Positions 9,690-21,395 of a stretch of DNA of 64,000 bases are shown here, in pieces. Under the pieces are notes generated by a model that worked only from the letters and a program-made list of their open reading frames with translations, ran no database searches and had not been told where the DNA came from. The stretch lies in assembly GCA_010015805.1 (NCBI GenBank), contig ML978141.1:186001-250000 (forward strand), given 5' to 3'. Numbering within the stretch: position 1 is the stretch's first letter; every line of letters starts with the position of its first letter. The position numbers and the translations under genes are program-made. This DNA is from Rhizodiscina lignyota (taxonomy: Eukaryota; Ascomycota; Dothideomycetes; Aulographales; Rhizodiscinaceae).

Positions 9690-11816
9690 ATGAGATTCCG
9701 TGGAAAGCGTGCGGAACGGTTCGACCTGTGGAGATTGAGCTGCTTCAGGTCGAAGCGCACCGCTGACATGTCGCACCCTGCTTCCATCGACGGCGAGGAT
9801 GATCGCATAGATACAACCAAGAAATCCCCACTAGGGGATGTCCCATTCAAACCTCCACAATATCAATACATCCCACTCCTCGAAGGGCACCAAGAAATCC
9901 GCTTCATGACCCTATTACCCGGAGAAAAATCATCCCCCATCCGCGTCCTCCTCACTCCAGTCCCCTTCCCGTCAAATCCAACCCCAGAAGAAAAATCTCA
10001 CATCCCATCCTTCGAGGCCCTCTCGTACGCCTGGGGATCCGAGCAAGACCAAAGGGAGATCTACGTCGAATCCTGCTATGGCACAGAATCGCTGAACGTA
10101 ACACGCAATCTCGGCGAAGCGCTGCCATGCCTTCGGTACAAGGACCGCTCGCGGATATTCTGGATCGATGCTATTTGCGTGAATCAGAAGGATCCGAAGG
10201 AGCGCAGCCAACAGGTCGGACGCATGGCGGATATCTTTTCCAAGGCCAAAGGGCTGAACGTCTGGCTGGGGTCGAAGAGTGAGGATAGCGATGTGGCGAT
10301 GGATGGTATCGAGACGATGGCGGAGAAAGTGTATTACGACTACGAGACCAGCGAGATATGTGCGAGGCGTGAGTTGGTGCACTCGAATTGGTTGAACGAA
10401 TACGCTCTACGACCGTTTAAGGAGAAGCAGTTTGATGCTCTGTTGAGGTTCTTTAGGAGGAGCTGGTTCGAACGGTTGTGGATCTGGCAAGAGGTTTATC
10501 ACGTCTCGTCTACTATCACTTTGATGTGCGGCATGCGAACCATTCCATGGTCGTATATTTCCGATGCAGCTCCCAGTTTGCGATTCAGTGACTTACCGTG
10601 GGAGGAGAAGGATGTCGAACACCTGTATCACATTGTTTCGTTGTGCAGGACGGTCAAGCAGAAATCCCGATGGCAGTTTGGTTCGCTTATCGACTACACC
10701 AGGACCTGTAAATGCTCCGATCCGCGGGACAGAATATATGCACTGTTGTCGATGCTTCCGGTGGACGAGAACTTGAAAATTGAGCCGGACTATACCAAGA
10801 CCGTTTCGGAAGTCTACAGAGACGCTGCACTAGCGGAGCTTAGGTTTTGGAGGAGATTTGATTTACTTGCTACAGTGGAACACCACGGCGAAGGCCTACG
10901 AGTCCCCTCGTGGGTTCCGGATTGGTCGATCCCAAGAAACGCGAATAAGCTATTTGCTCAGTACGCGTCTCTGCAGACAAAAGCGGAGTTCAAGATGCCG
11001 TGCGCCAATACGTTGGAGGTTGTCGGTGTGATGGTAAGTCAGATCGAGCGCGTAGAACATACCTCCTTCGGCCCGACTCTCCAGGACACCGTCAAAGAGA
11101 TAAAGCGACTCGCCGGTATTTTTCTCGAACCGAACGAGCTCCACGGTGACAAGTTTCGCGCTTTCTGTCTAACGCTCATCACCGTCACGGCGGAGAGCTA
11201 CCATCCTCCTTGGACGATGTACATCTCCACCGCCAGGAACGAGGAGTTACTCAGAGACGTGCTCAGAGGCCGCCTTGACAGGCGCACATCTTTCTCTTCG
11301 ACAATGCAGTCTTTTCTCGAGTGGGTTGCGCATCGCGGCCGTGGGAGGGCTATGTTCCTCACCAAGGATAGGCGAATGGGGCAGGGCACACGGGCTATAA
11401 TAGTGGGAGATTTCGTCGCAGTACTGTGGGGATGCTATTATGCCATGGTCCTGCGACCCACGGACAGCGATAAGGAATACCAACTTGTCGGCGGGGCATA
11501 TTGCCATGGTATTATGAAGGGAGAGGCACTGTTGGGACCGCTGCTGAATGGTTGGGATGTCGTTGAGACGAGGCCTGGGAACGGGATGGGATATGTCAAT
11601 CGTGAGACTGATGTCTTCCAGTACGAAGACCCGAGGTTGAAGGATGTCAACCTGCCTAGAAGGTGGAAGAGGGAGGAAAAAGCGAACGGAAGGGTCGTGT
11701 TCGTGAATGAAGATAGCGGCAGGGAAGTATCTTCTTATTCGGGACGCGATCCCAGATTGACGCCGGAGGCTTTCAAAGAGCGGGGAGCGCCGCTGCAGAC
11801 GTTTCAACTTATCTGA
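9690..11816 (+). CDS. HET-domain protein 1 (heterokaryon-incompatibility family)
   Basis: Uninterrupted frame of 708 residues. A second ATG at 9768 (residue 27) is an equally possible start. The HET domain begins with FEALSYAWGS (108-117) and continues with the IFWIDAICVNQKDPKERSQQV block (156-176) and GRMADIFSKAKGLNVWLG (177-194). These are the three conserved HET blocks. A C-terminal half of about 400 residues has no recognised domain. HET proteins trigger incompatibility cell death or act as NLR-type effectors. Which partner this one has cannot be seen: no NACHT, ankyrin or WD repeat is present in the same frame and no obvious partner gene lies next to it. One of three HET genes in this window. 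Confidence 0.9.
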   Translation: MRFRGKRAERFDLWRLSCFRSKRTADMSHPASIDGEDDRIDTTKKSPLGDVPFKPPQYQYIPLLEGHQEIRFMTLLPGEKSSPIRVLLTPVPFPSNPTPEEKSHIPSFEALSYAWGSEQDQREIYVESCYGTESLNVTRNLGEALPCLRYKDRSRIFWIDAICVNQKDPKERSQQVGRMADIFSKAKGLNVWLGSKSEDSDVAMDGIETMAEKVYYDYETSEICARRELVHSNWLNEYALRPFKEKQFDALLRFFRRSWFERLWIWQEVYHVSSTITLMCGMRTIPWSYISDAAPSLRFSDLPWEEKDVEHLYHIVSLCRTVKQKSRWQFGSLIDYTRTCKCSDPRDRIYALLSMLPVDENLKIEPDYTKTVSEVYRDAALAELRFWRRFDLLATVEHHGEGLRVPSWVPDWSIPRNANKLFAQYASLQTKAEFKMPCANTLEVVGVMVSQIERVEHTSFGPTLQDTVKEIKRLAGIFLEPNELHGDKFRAFCLTLITVTAESYHPPWTMYISTARNEELLRDVLRGRLDRRTSFSSTMQSFLEWVAHRGRGRAMFLTKDRRMGQGTRAIIVGDFVAVLWGCYYAMVLRPTDSDKEYQLVGGAYCHGIMKGEALLGPLLNGWDVVETRPGNGMGYVNRETDVFQYEDPRLKDVNLPRRWKREEKANGRVVFVNEDSGREVSSYSGRDPRLTPEAFKERGAPLQTFQLI

Positions 11817-13106
11817 AGGACGACGGGCTTGTACGTGATGTCGATAAATATTGAGAAACAGCACAGCCTCTCGAGACATGGTGGCGGATGCTGGAGTGGG
11901 CTTTATTCAGATCAAAACTCATGCTGGTGGTCGTTTTGGCTGTGCTCGTTTTCGCGGGAAGTCAAAAATTCCACTAGCATTCAGGAGCTCAACCAAGACA
12001 ACCTTCTCAGACTTGCGGTGGATGGAGCTAATTATAAAAAGCATAAGGCACGGCAATGAGAGCACAGGATAAGGCTCGTGGCCACAGGCTCAAAGAAAAA
12101 GATGCAGAAATACTTACGAAGGCACATACCTTTATGGTCGGATAAAGCGTTTGGAATCCTGGAGCTCTTTGAAAAGCATGCAACACATGTCTAACTCTGG
12201 CATGAAGTGGATGGACAAAGGTACGAATGGCTAGCGCCGAGAGTCAGACACGCAGTAGAGGAGACACAGTTCCAAGCAACAGCGTACAGAGCGAGCGTGG
12301 CCAAGCGCGCGATAGGGAGTCGCTCTGAGATACGTGGTCAACCAATCGAAGAGAGAACGCTCGTGAGAGTATGCCGACTTCAACGTTCGGTTGGATACCG
12401 TTCAACATCAAACATATCACCGTAAACGGGCTTGGTTTTTTGGGGGAACAAAAGGAGGACTGTTCGAAATAAATCCATATGTAAACACAACTTCTTGCAG
12501 CCCAAAAAGGTCTGTCTTCGATGGTTCAAGGCCTTCAATTGGAGAGGTTACTATGCAGTTGGACTCGAAGTTAGCGAGACACGTCCCTGGGTTTGAAGAA
12601 CGTCGTTGGCGCGGACATCACGAGTCCAGTGTACACTTTGTAGCCCAGTTTCTTAGCTACGTTCTCAGTGGATGCGAAAACATGGAAACGTGAATTAGGA
12701 AATATGTTCATCACGTCAGAAGAGAATATCCGGATGTGGAGAAGCAGGTTCGCATTCCGTATCCTAAGAGACTAACTCCTAAAAGCCTGGAAGCAAATAT
12801 CCACTCCACTGCATCTTACGCATCCTGCTGCCATGTCCACGCTCATCAGCCCCGGCAGAGCGGTGTAATATTGCCACAGCAGGAGCGCTCTCCAGCTTTG
12901 CCAGGATTTCATTTCCTCATATCAGAACCACCATCGTTGCAATGCCGACCGAACCGTAAGAAAATCAAAAGAATCAGGTTGTTCCATTGTAGGTTTCATA
13001 GCGCGGGAGATCATGTATCGAGCCCGGTCGTTTGAAGAAACCCATCCAGAGAAGTAATCGTCGAAGGCAGCCTAGGCAGAAGCATCGCACGCGAGTTGCA
13101 GGGTAT
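11817..13106. other. Intergenic, no gene seen
   Basis: About 1.3 kb with only short frames in several phases (for example 12207-12425, 12391-12693 and 12736-13035), none with recognisable domains. The right end holds the 3' flank of ATG8. Confidence 0.45.
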
Positions 13107-13606
<500 letters not shown>

Positions 13607-14458
13607 TTTGATGGATGTGCTTGGATTTCTTGCTGTGGGAAGTGCAGGTATAGGGTGGATGTGGATGTGTGGTGGGGAGGTGTCGAGGGAGTGAGTGATA
13701 AGAGGGGAGGTTGGAAGAAGGCAGCGTTTGAAATGATGCAGCGCGGGGCGCAGGCAGCAGGAACACTGACTAACCGCCAGCGGCAAAGGCGCGCTGTCTT
13801 GCTGTTCACTCTTCACCGGCGCTCAGAGCACTTAATTATAAACTGGTCACGGTATTCGCGCGCGAGCAGGCGATGGGCAGCACGAGTCTCTTTGTACTAC
13901 TGATGCCAGGTCATGCGCATGAAGGCGCTGATTATCCCATCGCCGTTGTCTTTCCTTGTCTTTCGCCCACTGCGCCTCTTCGATACAATGGCACCGCACA
14001 TTCACGATTCAGGGCCCGCCATGTGGCTCAGGCACGGCGTGTGTATAGTCATAGGTACATGTGTATGTCAGTCGGCTATCGAATCGTCCATCGATGGTGC
14101 TCAAAGCGGAACATGAGCCACTGGCGGTGATTATTCATGGCGAGAAGCGTTCGCTCTCTGCTGCCTGCACATGACTGGATAATCAGTGTGTGAGCTCCTT
14201 ACTTATTGGTGGCAGATATGCTAAGGCCCACCCACGCTGCTGCTGCCGTTCCTTACGTCGATCATCTGAAGCTCGTTCGATGTCCTCGTAATGCGACTCG
14301 TAAAGTGGTGTGGAATGCGCCTTACCGCCTGAGTCCAATACTTCTCCATCAATTGACTCGTTTCTCTCCTTCTTCTCTTTCTCCTCTCCCTCTTCACCAT
14401 CTCAATGCAGTCATAACAGTCGTAGAATAGCTGTGCAGCAAATATTTCGAGCTCCACC
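13607..14458. other. Divergent promoter region ATG8/HEM13
   Basis: About 850 bp between the two divergent start codons. The ATG8 side (13607-13760) has long purine/pyrimidine-biased stretches, as in the leaders of strongly expressed fungal genes. A CT-rich block (ctccttcttctctttctcctctccc) at about 14367-14391 precedes HEM13. Open frames here are overlapping shadows. Confidence 0.5.
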
Positions 14459-16060
14459 ATGGCAGCTATACGACCACAATTTCTCCGCACTGCTCAACTC
14501 TCGCGAGTAGCACCATGTCAAGCCAGACCACGCTGCTTGAGACAGCAAGTCAGGAGGAATCATAGCAACCGCGAACCATTTTCAGAGTCGAAGCGCGAAA
14601 ATGAGACGATACCGCCACCGAGACCCACGAATTCGAAACCGAATGACCACCTCCCAAGCAAAACCACTGTGCCATACGCGAAGACGCGTCTTGCCATTGG
14701 CATACCATTCATCGGACTGCTCATATACTCAATGGTAATTCCATGTTCACATTTCTTCTCCCTCACACCCCACACCCAGCGACTCTACATTCACCAATCC
14801 ACACGTTTTCGCTGGGATAATTAAAACCTAGCAGCCCATATCGTTGACTCCTGTGTTGCTTCTGCAAGGGAATAATTGTTGTCTTCGATGCCGCAACACT
14901 GTATACCCATGATGACTTCAAAGAGAGCGATGATCGCGATGATCAGCACACTCCAAAGTGTTTCCCTTTAATTCTTTTCTTCTACGTCTCTCCAACCTCG
15001 TCATCACACTAACTCTCAATAGCTGACAGGAAACTCTGACGAGCGCAAACCAAAGTCCGACACTCCCACCATTGCCGAACGCGACACCCTCACCAAGCGC
15101 GAATCCGGCGTCACCTCCTCCTCACCTATGCGCCTGCGTATGGAAGCCCTAATAAAAGATCATCAGAAAAAGATCGTTCGCGAACTCGAAAAGCTTGACG
15201 GCACAAAGTTCAAAGTGGACGCGTGGGACAGACCTGCGGGTGGTGGCGGCATCACTTGTGTCCTACAGGATGGCAACGTGTTTGAAAAAGCGGGCGTGAA
15301 TACGTCTGTTGTGTACGGAACACTTCCACGGCCGGCGATACAGAGGATGCGCGCGAATCATAAGGCGCTGGATCTGGATGTTGAGAGCCTGGAGTTCTTC
15401 GCTGCGGGGTTGAGTTTGGTGCTGCACCCCAAGAATCCGATGGCTCCGACGGTGCATCTCAATTACAGGTACTTCGAGACGGTAGATCCGCGCAAGGGCG
15501 GTGAGACGAACGCGTGGTGGTACGGTGGAGGATGTGATCTCACGCCATCGTATCTCTTCGATGAGGACGCGATACACTTCCACAAGACGATAAAAGAGGC
15601 GTGCGACAAGCACGACAAGGCGTACTATCCGCGGTTTAAGGAGTGGTGCGATCGTTACTTTAGTAACAAGCACCGCGGCGAGACGCGCGGCGTCGGTGGG
15701 ATATTCTTCGACGACCTGGACGAGGGCGAGAAAGATCAGGAGCAACTGTTCGCATTTATAGACGATGGGCTGAGCGCGTTTCTGCCGAGTTACATGCCAA
15801 TTATACAGAGGCGGAAAGATATGCCGTTTACTGAGAAGGAGAAGATTTGGCAGCAGATTCGCAGGGGGAGATATGTCGAATTCAATCTGGTGCACGATCG
15901 GGGCACGGCGTTTGGGCTGAATACGCCGGGTGCGAGGATCGAGAGTATTCTTATGAGTTTGCCGTTGACGGCGAGGTGGGAGTATATGCATGAGCCTGAG
16001 CAGGGGAGTAGGGAGGAGAGGCTGGTTAGTGTGCTGAAGAATCCAAGAGAGTGGGTTTGA
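14459..16060 (+). CDS. HEM13: Coproporphyrinogen III oxidase (oxygen-dependent)
   Basis: Two exons, 14459-14734 and 15023-16060, give 437 residues. The first ~80 residues are Arg-rich without many acids (RTAQLSRVAPCQARPRCLRQ), like a mitochondrial presequence. A hydrophobic stretch (AIGIPFIGLLIYSM) ends at the splice site, suggesting inner-membrane anchoring facing the intermembrane space. The catalytic domain shows the family blocks: HLNYRYFET, AWWYGGGCDLTPSY, HRGETRGVGGIFFDD and GRYVEFNLVHDRGTAFGL. The enzyme oxidatively decarboxylates coproporphyrinogen III to protoporphyrinogen IX in heme synthesis. The 288-bp intron is much longer than the others here, but the join is clean and in phase (SM|LTGNSDERKPK). 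Confidence 0.95.
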
Positions 16061-16205
16061 GATGGATTTGTATAAAAGTTGTGTCGATGCATATTAGCAT
16101 TTGTTAGAGTATATTCAGACTCAGTTCATATGACCTGCATATGATCTGATGATTCAAACACCGTGCTCGACTCTTTCGTGCCAAATGCTCATAAATCATT
16201 CCGCA

Positions 16206-16378
16206 TACAATTTGTGCAAAATATGCAACAAAACAAATGCTCCTATCCCAATGCAATTGCGTGAATTCGTAAACACGTCGTACTCCTCCTGAAAGATGCG
16301 CTTAGGACCCTTCTTCTGCTTCTTGCTCAGGGCATTTATGCACTCCGTGTGGGAGAATCCGGAAAATCTCTATGAAGG
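16206..16378 (-). other. Possible terminal exon downstream of the 323-aa gene
   Basis: Directly after a TTCATAG acceptor-like site, the minus strand is open for 57 codons to a TGA. It reads SGFSHTECINALSKKQKKGP, then RIFQEEYDVFTNSRNC and a hydrophobic end GIGAFVLLHILHKLYAE. A basic stretch followed by a short hydrophobic C-terminus resembles a tail-anchored membrane protein. It does not join in phase to the neighbouring gene through that gene's GTGAGT site (one base off). It may be a separate small gene's last exon or chance. Confidence 0.3.
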
Positions 16379-16416
16379 ATAATATCAACGCCTATCGAAC
16401 CCGTGATTCAGATAAG

Positions 16417-17388
16417 CTATTCGCTAATTAGTCCCATATTACATCCATAATGGTATGGCATCCACTCACCTCTCCCCATAGCCAACGCCCCAATCAACGG
16501 CGCCTCTTTATGCCTGGTATGCCACAACCTCGCACACCACGCCGCGACAATGAGATGCCTCGTCGTCTCTTCGCTCAGCCCGCCCACACCGCCTCTGAAA
16601 ATCGTCATCTCAGGTTTCTGACTCGGCGCAAACGTGCTCTCCGCAGACCTCTTCTTGTTCTTCTTCCCTTCCCGTCTCGTCTCCGCCGCCACGGCCTTCC
16701 CTTTGACGTCTCGCCATCGCCCCTTCGAATAGTGTAGTACGACTTTGCCGTGAACCTCAACATCCCACGTCGTCCCGCTGCTGAATAAGGAGCGCTTGCC
16801 TTTCATGACCGCCGCGCGGCCGACGTCGCGCTTTGGTAATAAGGCAATCTCGTTTGTGAAAGGCGTGCGCCGGAGGACATAGAGGTTCAGGTCGCGCGGC
16901 GACTCTTTGGCAGGTCGTCGGCGGCCGGACGAGCTACTAGGCGGTGAGACGGCGGGGATAGAGAGGTTGAGGTAGATCTCGTTGCCGTTCCATGTCAACG
17001 ACCGCGGGAGATGATAGAGCGCTTTTGAGGGCGGCGGAGGGTAGATTGCGCCAGAGTCAATGGTTAAACTGAGCGGACCTGGTGGGAGCTGTGGCTGGAG
17101 GTGTATGCGGGGAGAGATGAGGTTCGGCCTTCGAAGGTTCGGGACGGAGCGCGCTGAAGATGGTCCACGGAGCAGCTCAGTGAGGTCGGCCGTGGACCCT
17201 GTGGCATCTTCGGGAATGGTTGGAGGGACGAGATGAGGTGGGATGAAGTCGTCTGCGAACAGTCGCGAGTATCGCGGACTCTGCTGTTCCGCTAGATGGT
17301 CTATCAGTTCATCTTCCAGTCGTCTTGAATACCGTGGTGGTAACGAGGGACTGTGAGGCCGCGTGCTGTCCGCATCAGTCATGTCCAT
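16417..17388 (-). CDS. Uncharacterised protein, 323 aa
   Basis: ATG at 17388. Residues 1-110 are Pro/Ser-rich and probably disordered, with two similar SPRYSRLF/PPRYSRRL segments. Residues 125-225 look folded (YHLPRSLTWNGNEIYLNL, LYVLRRTPFTNEIALLPKR, then TTWDVEVHGKVVLHYSKG) and read like a small beta-rich domain. A helical stretch (EETTRHLIVAAWCARLWHTR) follows. I recall similar blocks in unnamed ascomycete proteins but no function. A GTGAGT in the codons just after AMGRG may be a real donor, in which case the last ~12 residues of this reading are intronic and a 3' exon follows. Confidence 0.65.
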   Translation of the reverse strand: MDMTDADSTRPHSPSLPPRYSRRLEDELIDHLAEQQSPRYSRLFADDFIPPHLVPPTIPEDATGSTADLTELLRGPSSARSVPNLRRPNLISPRIHLQPQLPPGPLSLTIDSGAIYPPPPSKALYHLPRSLTWNGNEIYLNLSIPAVSPPSSSSGRRRPAKESPRDLNLYVLRRTPFTNEIALLPKRDVGRAAVMKGKRSLFSSGTTWDVEVHGKVVLHYSKGRWRDVKGKAVAAETRREGKKNKKRSAESTFAPSQKPEMTIFRGGVGGLSEETTRHLIVAAWCARLWHTRHKEAPLIGALAMGRGEWMPYHYGCNMGLISE

Positions 17389-18615
17389 TGTCGTGGCACA
17401 ATGAAGCTGCCGCCACAGCTGTTATCGTTGCCAAGAACGATACATACAGCAGGTTGAGGATCACGAGGGTTGAAGTAGAAAATGGCTCATGCGCCGATCA
17501 GCGACGGATGGCAGGGCGGGCATGATGTCAAGGGCGTTGCCCGAAATGCCTCTTCTTGAAACGGGTTGACGGGTTGAAACCGGTTCATCGCAACTGGAGC
17601 CTCTGGATGCGAGGGAAGGTGGCGGTGCGGAGCAGGAACAGGGGCGAGCGGAGCTTGGAGTGGGTAGTTCCTGGACGGTTCCAGGATTTGTCGAGCATCA
17701 GCTGCTGCGAGCAGGTATGGATGGCGGTGATAGCTTGCTCTCTATGCATGTGGGGGTAGGAGCTGGCCAATTGCCAGCTAGCTGCTCCGAAGCTGCCGTT
17801 AGCTATGAATAGGTGGCGGCGGGGGAGGCGGATAAAGTATGTATGGAAGAATAATTCTCCGAGCAATATCAAAGTCGCGAAGCTTGGGCCGGGAGAGGGA
17901 AGACATCCATTCCGTCTGCTCGTATCCTTATCTTGCGTATCGAAGTACTGCTCCTAACTCATCCGATGCTGTTATGGTTGCTTGGGTTGGTCCACCGAAG
18001 TGACTATCCAGCGTATAACGCAAAGTTGGGCAAATCCTCTTTCTTTGAGACATTGTTGATACATACATAAGGTCTATGGTCTGCGGTGCCTCCGACGACT
18101 TCAAATCCGGGTCGGAGCTACAGTTACGCCCATGATATCAAGCTTAGACAAAGGCCGACATGATGGACGCCGTTTCCATTGCTTTTCTGAGCTCTTGCAA
18201 AATTGACACGGTAGCATTGACCCTTTTATGATCAGTGTTTGGAATTCGAATTCAATGTGGTATATCCCGGATTGGCAGAACTCAACGGTAGAGGAAAACC
18301 TTTGTACGAGAGCCAACGGCCGTAGGACTGAAAAGAGCGCAAACTGCACGGCAACTTCAGCTAGGTTCGATTCTCCATGTCTGGTTCTATTTTCGAAATG
18401 CAACACAATCAGAAATCCCTCAAGTCTCCCTCGCAACACGGTGTGCTCAGCGATGACTTCTTCTTGGTTGTGCCAGGCAGACTGCTCCTTCTGTAATCGC
18501 ACCTGCCGTACGACCATCGAAGCATCTTGGCGGCGGCGGCCTCAATTCAGAACCTCATCCTTTTCTCCTATCTTCATTCTCTCCACCATTCGACGATCGT
18601 TGACCTGTTTTGGAG
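17389..18615. other. Intergenic
   Basis: 1.2 kb between divergent features. Overlapping frames at 18101-18517 (minus, 138 codons) and 18228-18722 (plus, 164 codons) lie on opposite strands and neither shows a recognisable domain. I do not support a gene here. Confidence 0.4.
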
Positions 18616-20100
18616 ATGAATGTGCGTATTCTTTGGCACGTGTCGGTTCTTGCTACTACATTGCCTTCCCTGACTTCCTCCTCACCCGTCCAAAATGTAG
18701 ATGTTGCCATCCTCGGCGCTAGGCTTTCTGGCTCCAGTGCCGCCGGCGATCTGATCAAGGGTGGAGTGTCTGACGCAGTTTTCGAAGCTCGCAATCGCGT
18801 CGGTGGACGCGTGCTTAACATGGAGCTCCCTAACGGAGGAGTACAGGAAGTTGGTGCTCAATATGTCGGCTCGACGCAGGATCGTGTTATTGCGCTTGCG
18901 AGGTCTCAAAACTTACAAAACTTTCGATACTGGAAACGACATATTCTGGTCCGACGGCAAGAAACATCTGTACCAAGGCGATCAACTTCCTCCGGTCGAT
19001 CCAATCAGCTTACAGCAAGCAGCTAATGCAATCGCGGCCCTCAATGGAATGGCTCGTACGATCAATGTGGAATCTCCTTGGACGCACCCGAATGCGTCTG
19101 AATGGGATAGCCAAACTTTCTCAACATGGCTGGATCAGAATGCATATCTTCCGGCTACACGTGCACTGTTCGATGTCACCTCTACTTCACTCTTCTCAGC
19201 CCAGCCTGAAGAGCTGTCCTTTTTGTATGTCATAGCGTATATCGCAGCTGCTGGTAATGCAACTGATCCTGGAACCCTCGAACGCCTCATTGTTGTCCCC
19301 GGCGGCGCACAAGAAAGCCGTATCAATGGCGGCACGCAGCTCATTGCAATTCAACTCGCGGATCGCATCGAGTTCCATAAGGGATCTATCAAACTCAACA
19401 CGCCTATCCGGAGAATTGTCAAATCCGCCAAGGCAGTCACATACCTGACATATCCGTACACCCTATTCTCCGACGATCCAAAGACACTCGTCATAAATGC
19501 CAAGCACGCTGTAGTCGGCATGTCTCCGCCTCTAGCGTCTCGAATCATCTACAATCCTCTTCTGCCTGCCTCTCGAGATCAATTCACCCAACGCATGCCC
19601 ATGGGATCACTCGGAAAAGCCATCGCGAGCTACAAAACTCCCTTCTAGCACGCCACCAATCTCACCGTTCAAGTCATCTCCGTTGACAACTCCACGATAA
19701 TCCGAGCAACATTCGATAACAGTCCGGCGGATGCATCCTATGGCGCGCTCATGGCCTTTATTGAAGCGGACGAGATGAGAAGACTCGATTCGCAGACTGA
19801 AGAGCAAGTCCAAGCCGAAGTTCTGGGAGACTTTGTGAAGTATTTCGGATCTCAAGCTGCGAATCCCACGGGCTTCATCCTGCAAAGATGGGATCTGGAG
19901 GAATGGAGTTGTGGTGCTCCGGTCGCGTTCGCGCCGCCGGCAGTGCTTACGAAGTATGGAGAGGCGCTGAGGACGCCGGTCGATGGAATTCATTGGGCTG
20001 GTACGAGACGAGCGACTTCTGGGTGGGGTATATGGATGGAGCTGTGAGGAGCGGGGAGAGGGTAGCGAAGGAGGTGTTGGTGGCTTTGGGAAAGGTGTGA
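18616..20100 (+). pseudogene. Flavin monoamine-oxidase-like gene, decayed
   Basis: Starts with a signal-peptide-like segment (MNVRILWHVSVLATTLPSLT) and the FAD-binding region DVAILGARLSGSSAAG and FEARNRVGGRV. Homology then continues through GAQYVGSTQDRVIALA, TYKTFDTGNDIFW, ADRIEFHKGSIKLNTPI, GFILQRWDLEEWSCGAPVAF and ETSDFWVGYMDGAVRSGERV, the whole length of the family. Breaks seen: a one-base frame change near 18898-18905, an in-frame TAG at 19646-19648 where the family has Trp, and a missing base near 20008-20012. The GxGxxG glycine is replaced (GARLSG). Both substitutions are G-to-A changes. An intact relative would oxidise amines with FAD. Multiple independent lesions make sequencing error unlikely. 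Confidence 0.85.
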
Positions 20101-20189
20101 GGTTTGAGAGGTTTTATGATTTGTGCGCGATTGATCTCTGCATGCTCTTTAACATTATAATTACGACATACCGCACTGCTTCATCCTCT

Positions 20190-21087
20190 GCATAAATCGC
20201 GGCTTATTTGCTGCGCGGCAAGACAACTTCCCACCATTTCGATTCGCTCGAGACCCGCGCCGAAGCCGTCATACGAGCCTGCAAAGTTCCAAGGGGAAGG
20301 GTGCAGTGCACTTGGAAGGAATTGCCAGGAACGGCGTAGTGACGCTGGACCCCATGGGCTCTTCGTCTTCGAATACGAGATGGGTGCTTCCGCCGAAGGG
20401 TAGTAATCTTGAGAGATTGGCGAGTGCGGCTTCGTATGTCTGCCAGTGTTGAGGGCCGCTCTCGCTTTGACTGGCAGCAAGTCCATGACCTCTCACAGAT
20501 GTCCTCCATCTGCCTGGTCTGTGCCTGGGCGAGGGAAGGACCGCCACTCGCGCGGAAGAGCTAGTTCTTTGACTTTGGGTAGTAGCGTGAGCAGAAGTAG
20601 CGACGCGGGGAAGTCGTTCTCTACGGTCCTATATTCGTGCATGATCTTCGAATATCACTCTTCCAGATCGACGCCCGCACCTCGGAGATACGGCGAGCGC
20701 ATAACGAGATCACGGATCGGATTCTGCAAGTAGTTCGCTAGCTCTCCAATGGCAGGTTGGATTTCGGGCTGATAAACCCAGAGTCGCTGCGGAGGTCGAC
20801 ATATATTCAATGACTCTGCAATGATGGGCTGTTTCGCGACGCGCAGATGCAGCTGATATCTCAGTGGAATCCCCGGGGCGATTTGCGAGGGAAGTGGCAT
20901 AACCATGGGTGCGATGCGGCTGTAGCGACGTAAAGCGTTCTGGTCCTTGATGTATTTCTGCGAAGTATTGTAGAGTCTTTGGACGATAGCGCAAGCTATT
21001 CAAAATCTCGACCTCGGAAAAGGCGAAGATGAGCTCTAAAAGGGCTAGTGGAAGTGTCTGAATGTTCCTGATGCATTTCCCGATCAT
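20190..21087 (-). pseudogene. F-box/LRR-like protein gene, decayed
   Basis: From the ATG at 21087 the minus strand reads an F-box-like start (LPLALLELIFAFSEVEIL). A one-base frame change near 21000 leads to IACAIVQRLYNTSQKYIKDQ, which continues the F-box helix pattern. The same frame goes on to RYSRIAPMVMPLPSQIAPGI, LWVYQPEIQPAIGELANYL and a stop at 20655. Below that, protein-like pieces in shifting frames follow: ASLLLLTLLPKVKELALPREW and YEAALANLSRLLPFGGSTHL. They resemble the leucine-rich C-terminal part of fungal F-box proteins. F-box proteins recruit substrates to SCF ubiquitin ligases. The repeated frame changes indicate a broken gene. Family assignment is from pattern only. Confidence 0.5.
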
Positions 21088-21395
21088 CTGGGTGTCCGAT
21101 GTTAGAAACAGGGCAAGTTCTAGTAAGTTGTGCAGCGGAATGAATTTTAAGCAATGTGCAGGCAAGGCGGTAGGGAAGGAAGACTATGGCTAACCAACTG
21201 TGGGTAGGGCAGTGCCCAGTTTTGGGGTACCTCAGGCACGCGAAGCACCCCAATGAATCTGCGGCAGCGCGCCCGATTGTTCTGCCATTAACTGTGCCCC
21301 AATGGAAAAGTCTGCGGCATATCGGTGACAACGTCGGGTGTTCAGAGCCTCTATGCCAACAATGAGAACTGCTCTTAGAAACCAAATATTGGATG

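Noticed and set aside
15263-15991. 242-codon minus-strand frame opposite HEM13
   Set aside because: Antisense shadow of a highly conserved exon.
18360-18375. tRNA B-box-like ggttcgattctc
   Set aside because: No A box at the right distance and no cloverleaf pairing.
18101-18722. 138- and 164-codon opposing frames
   Set aside because: They overlap on opposite strands with no domain in either.
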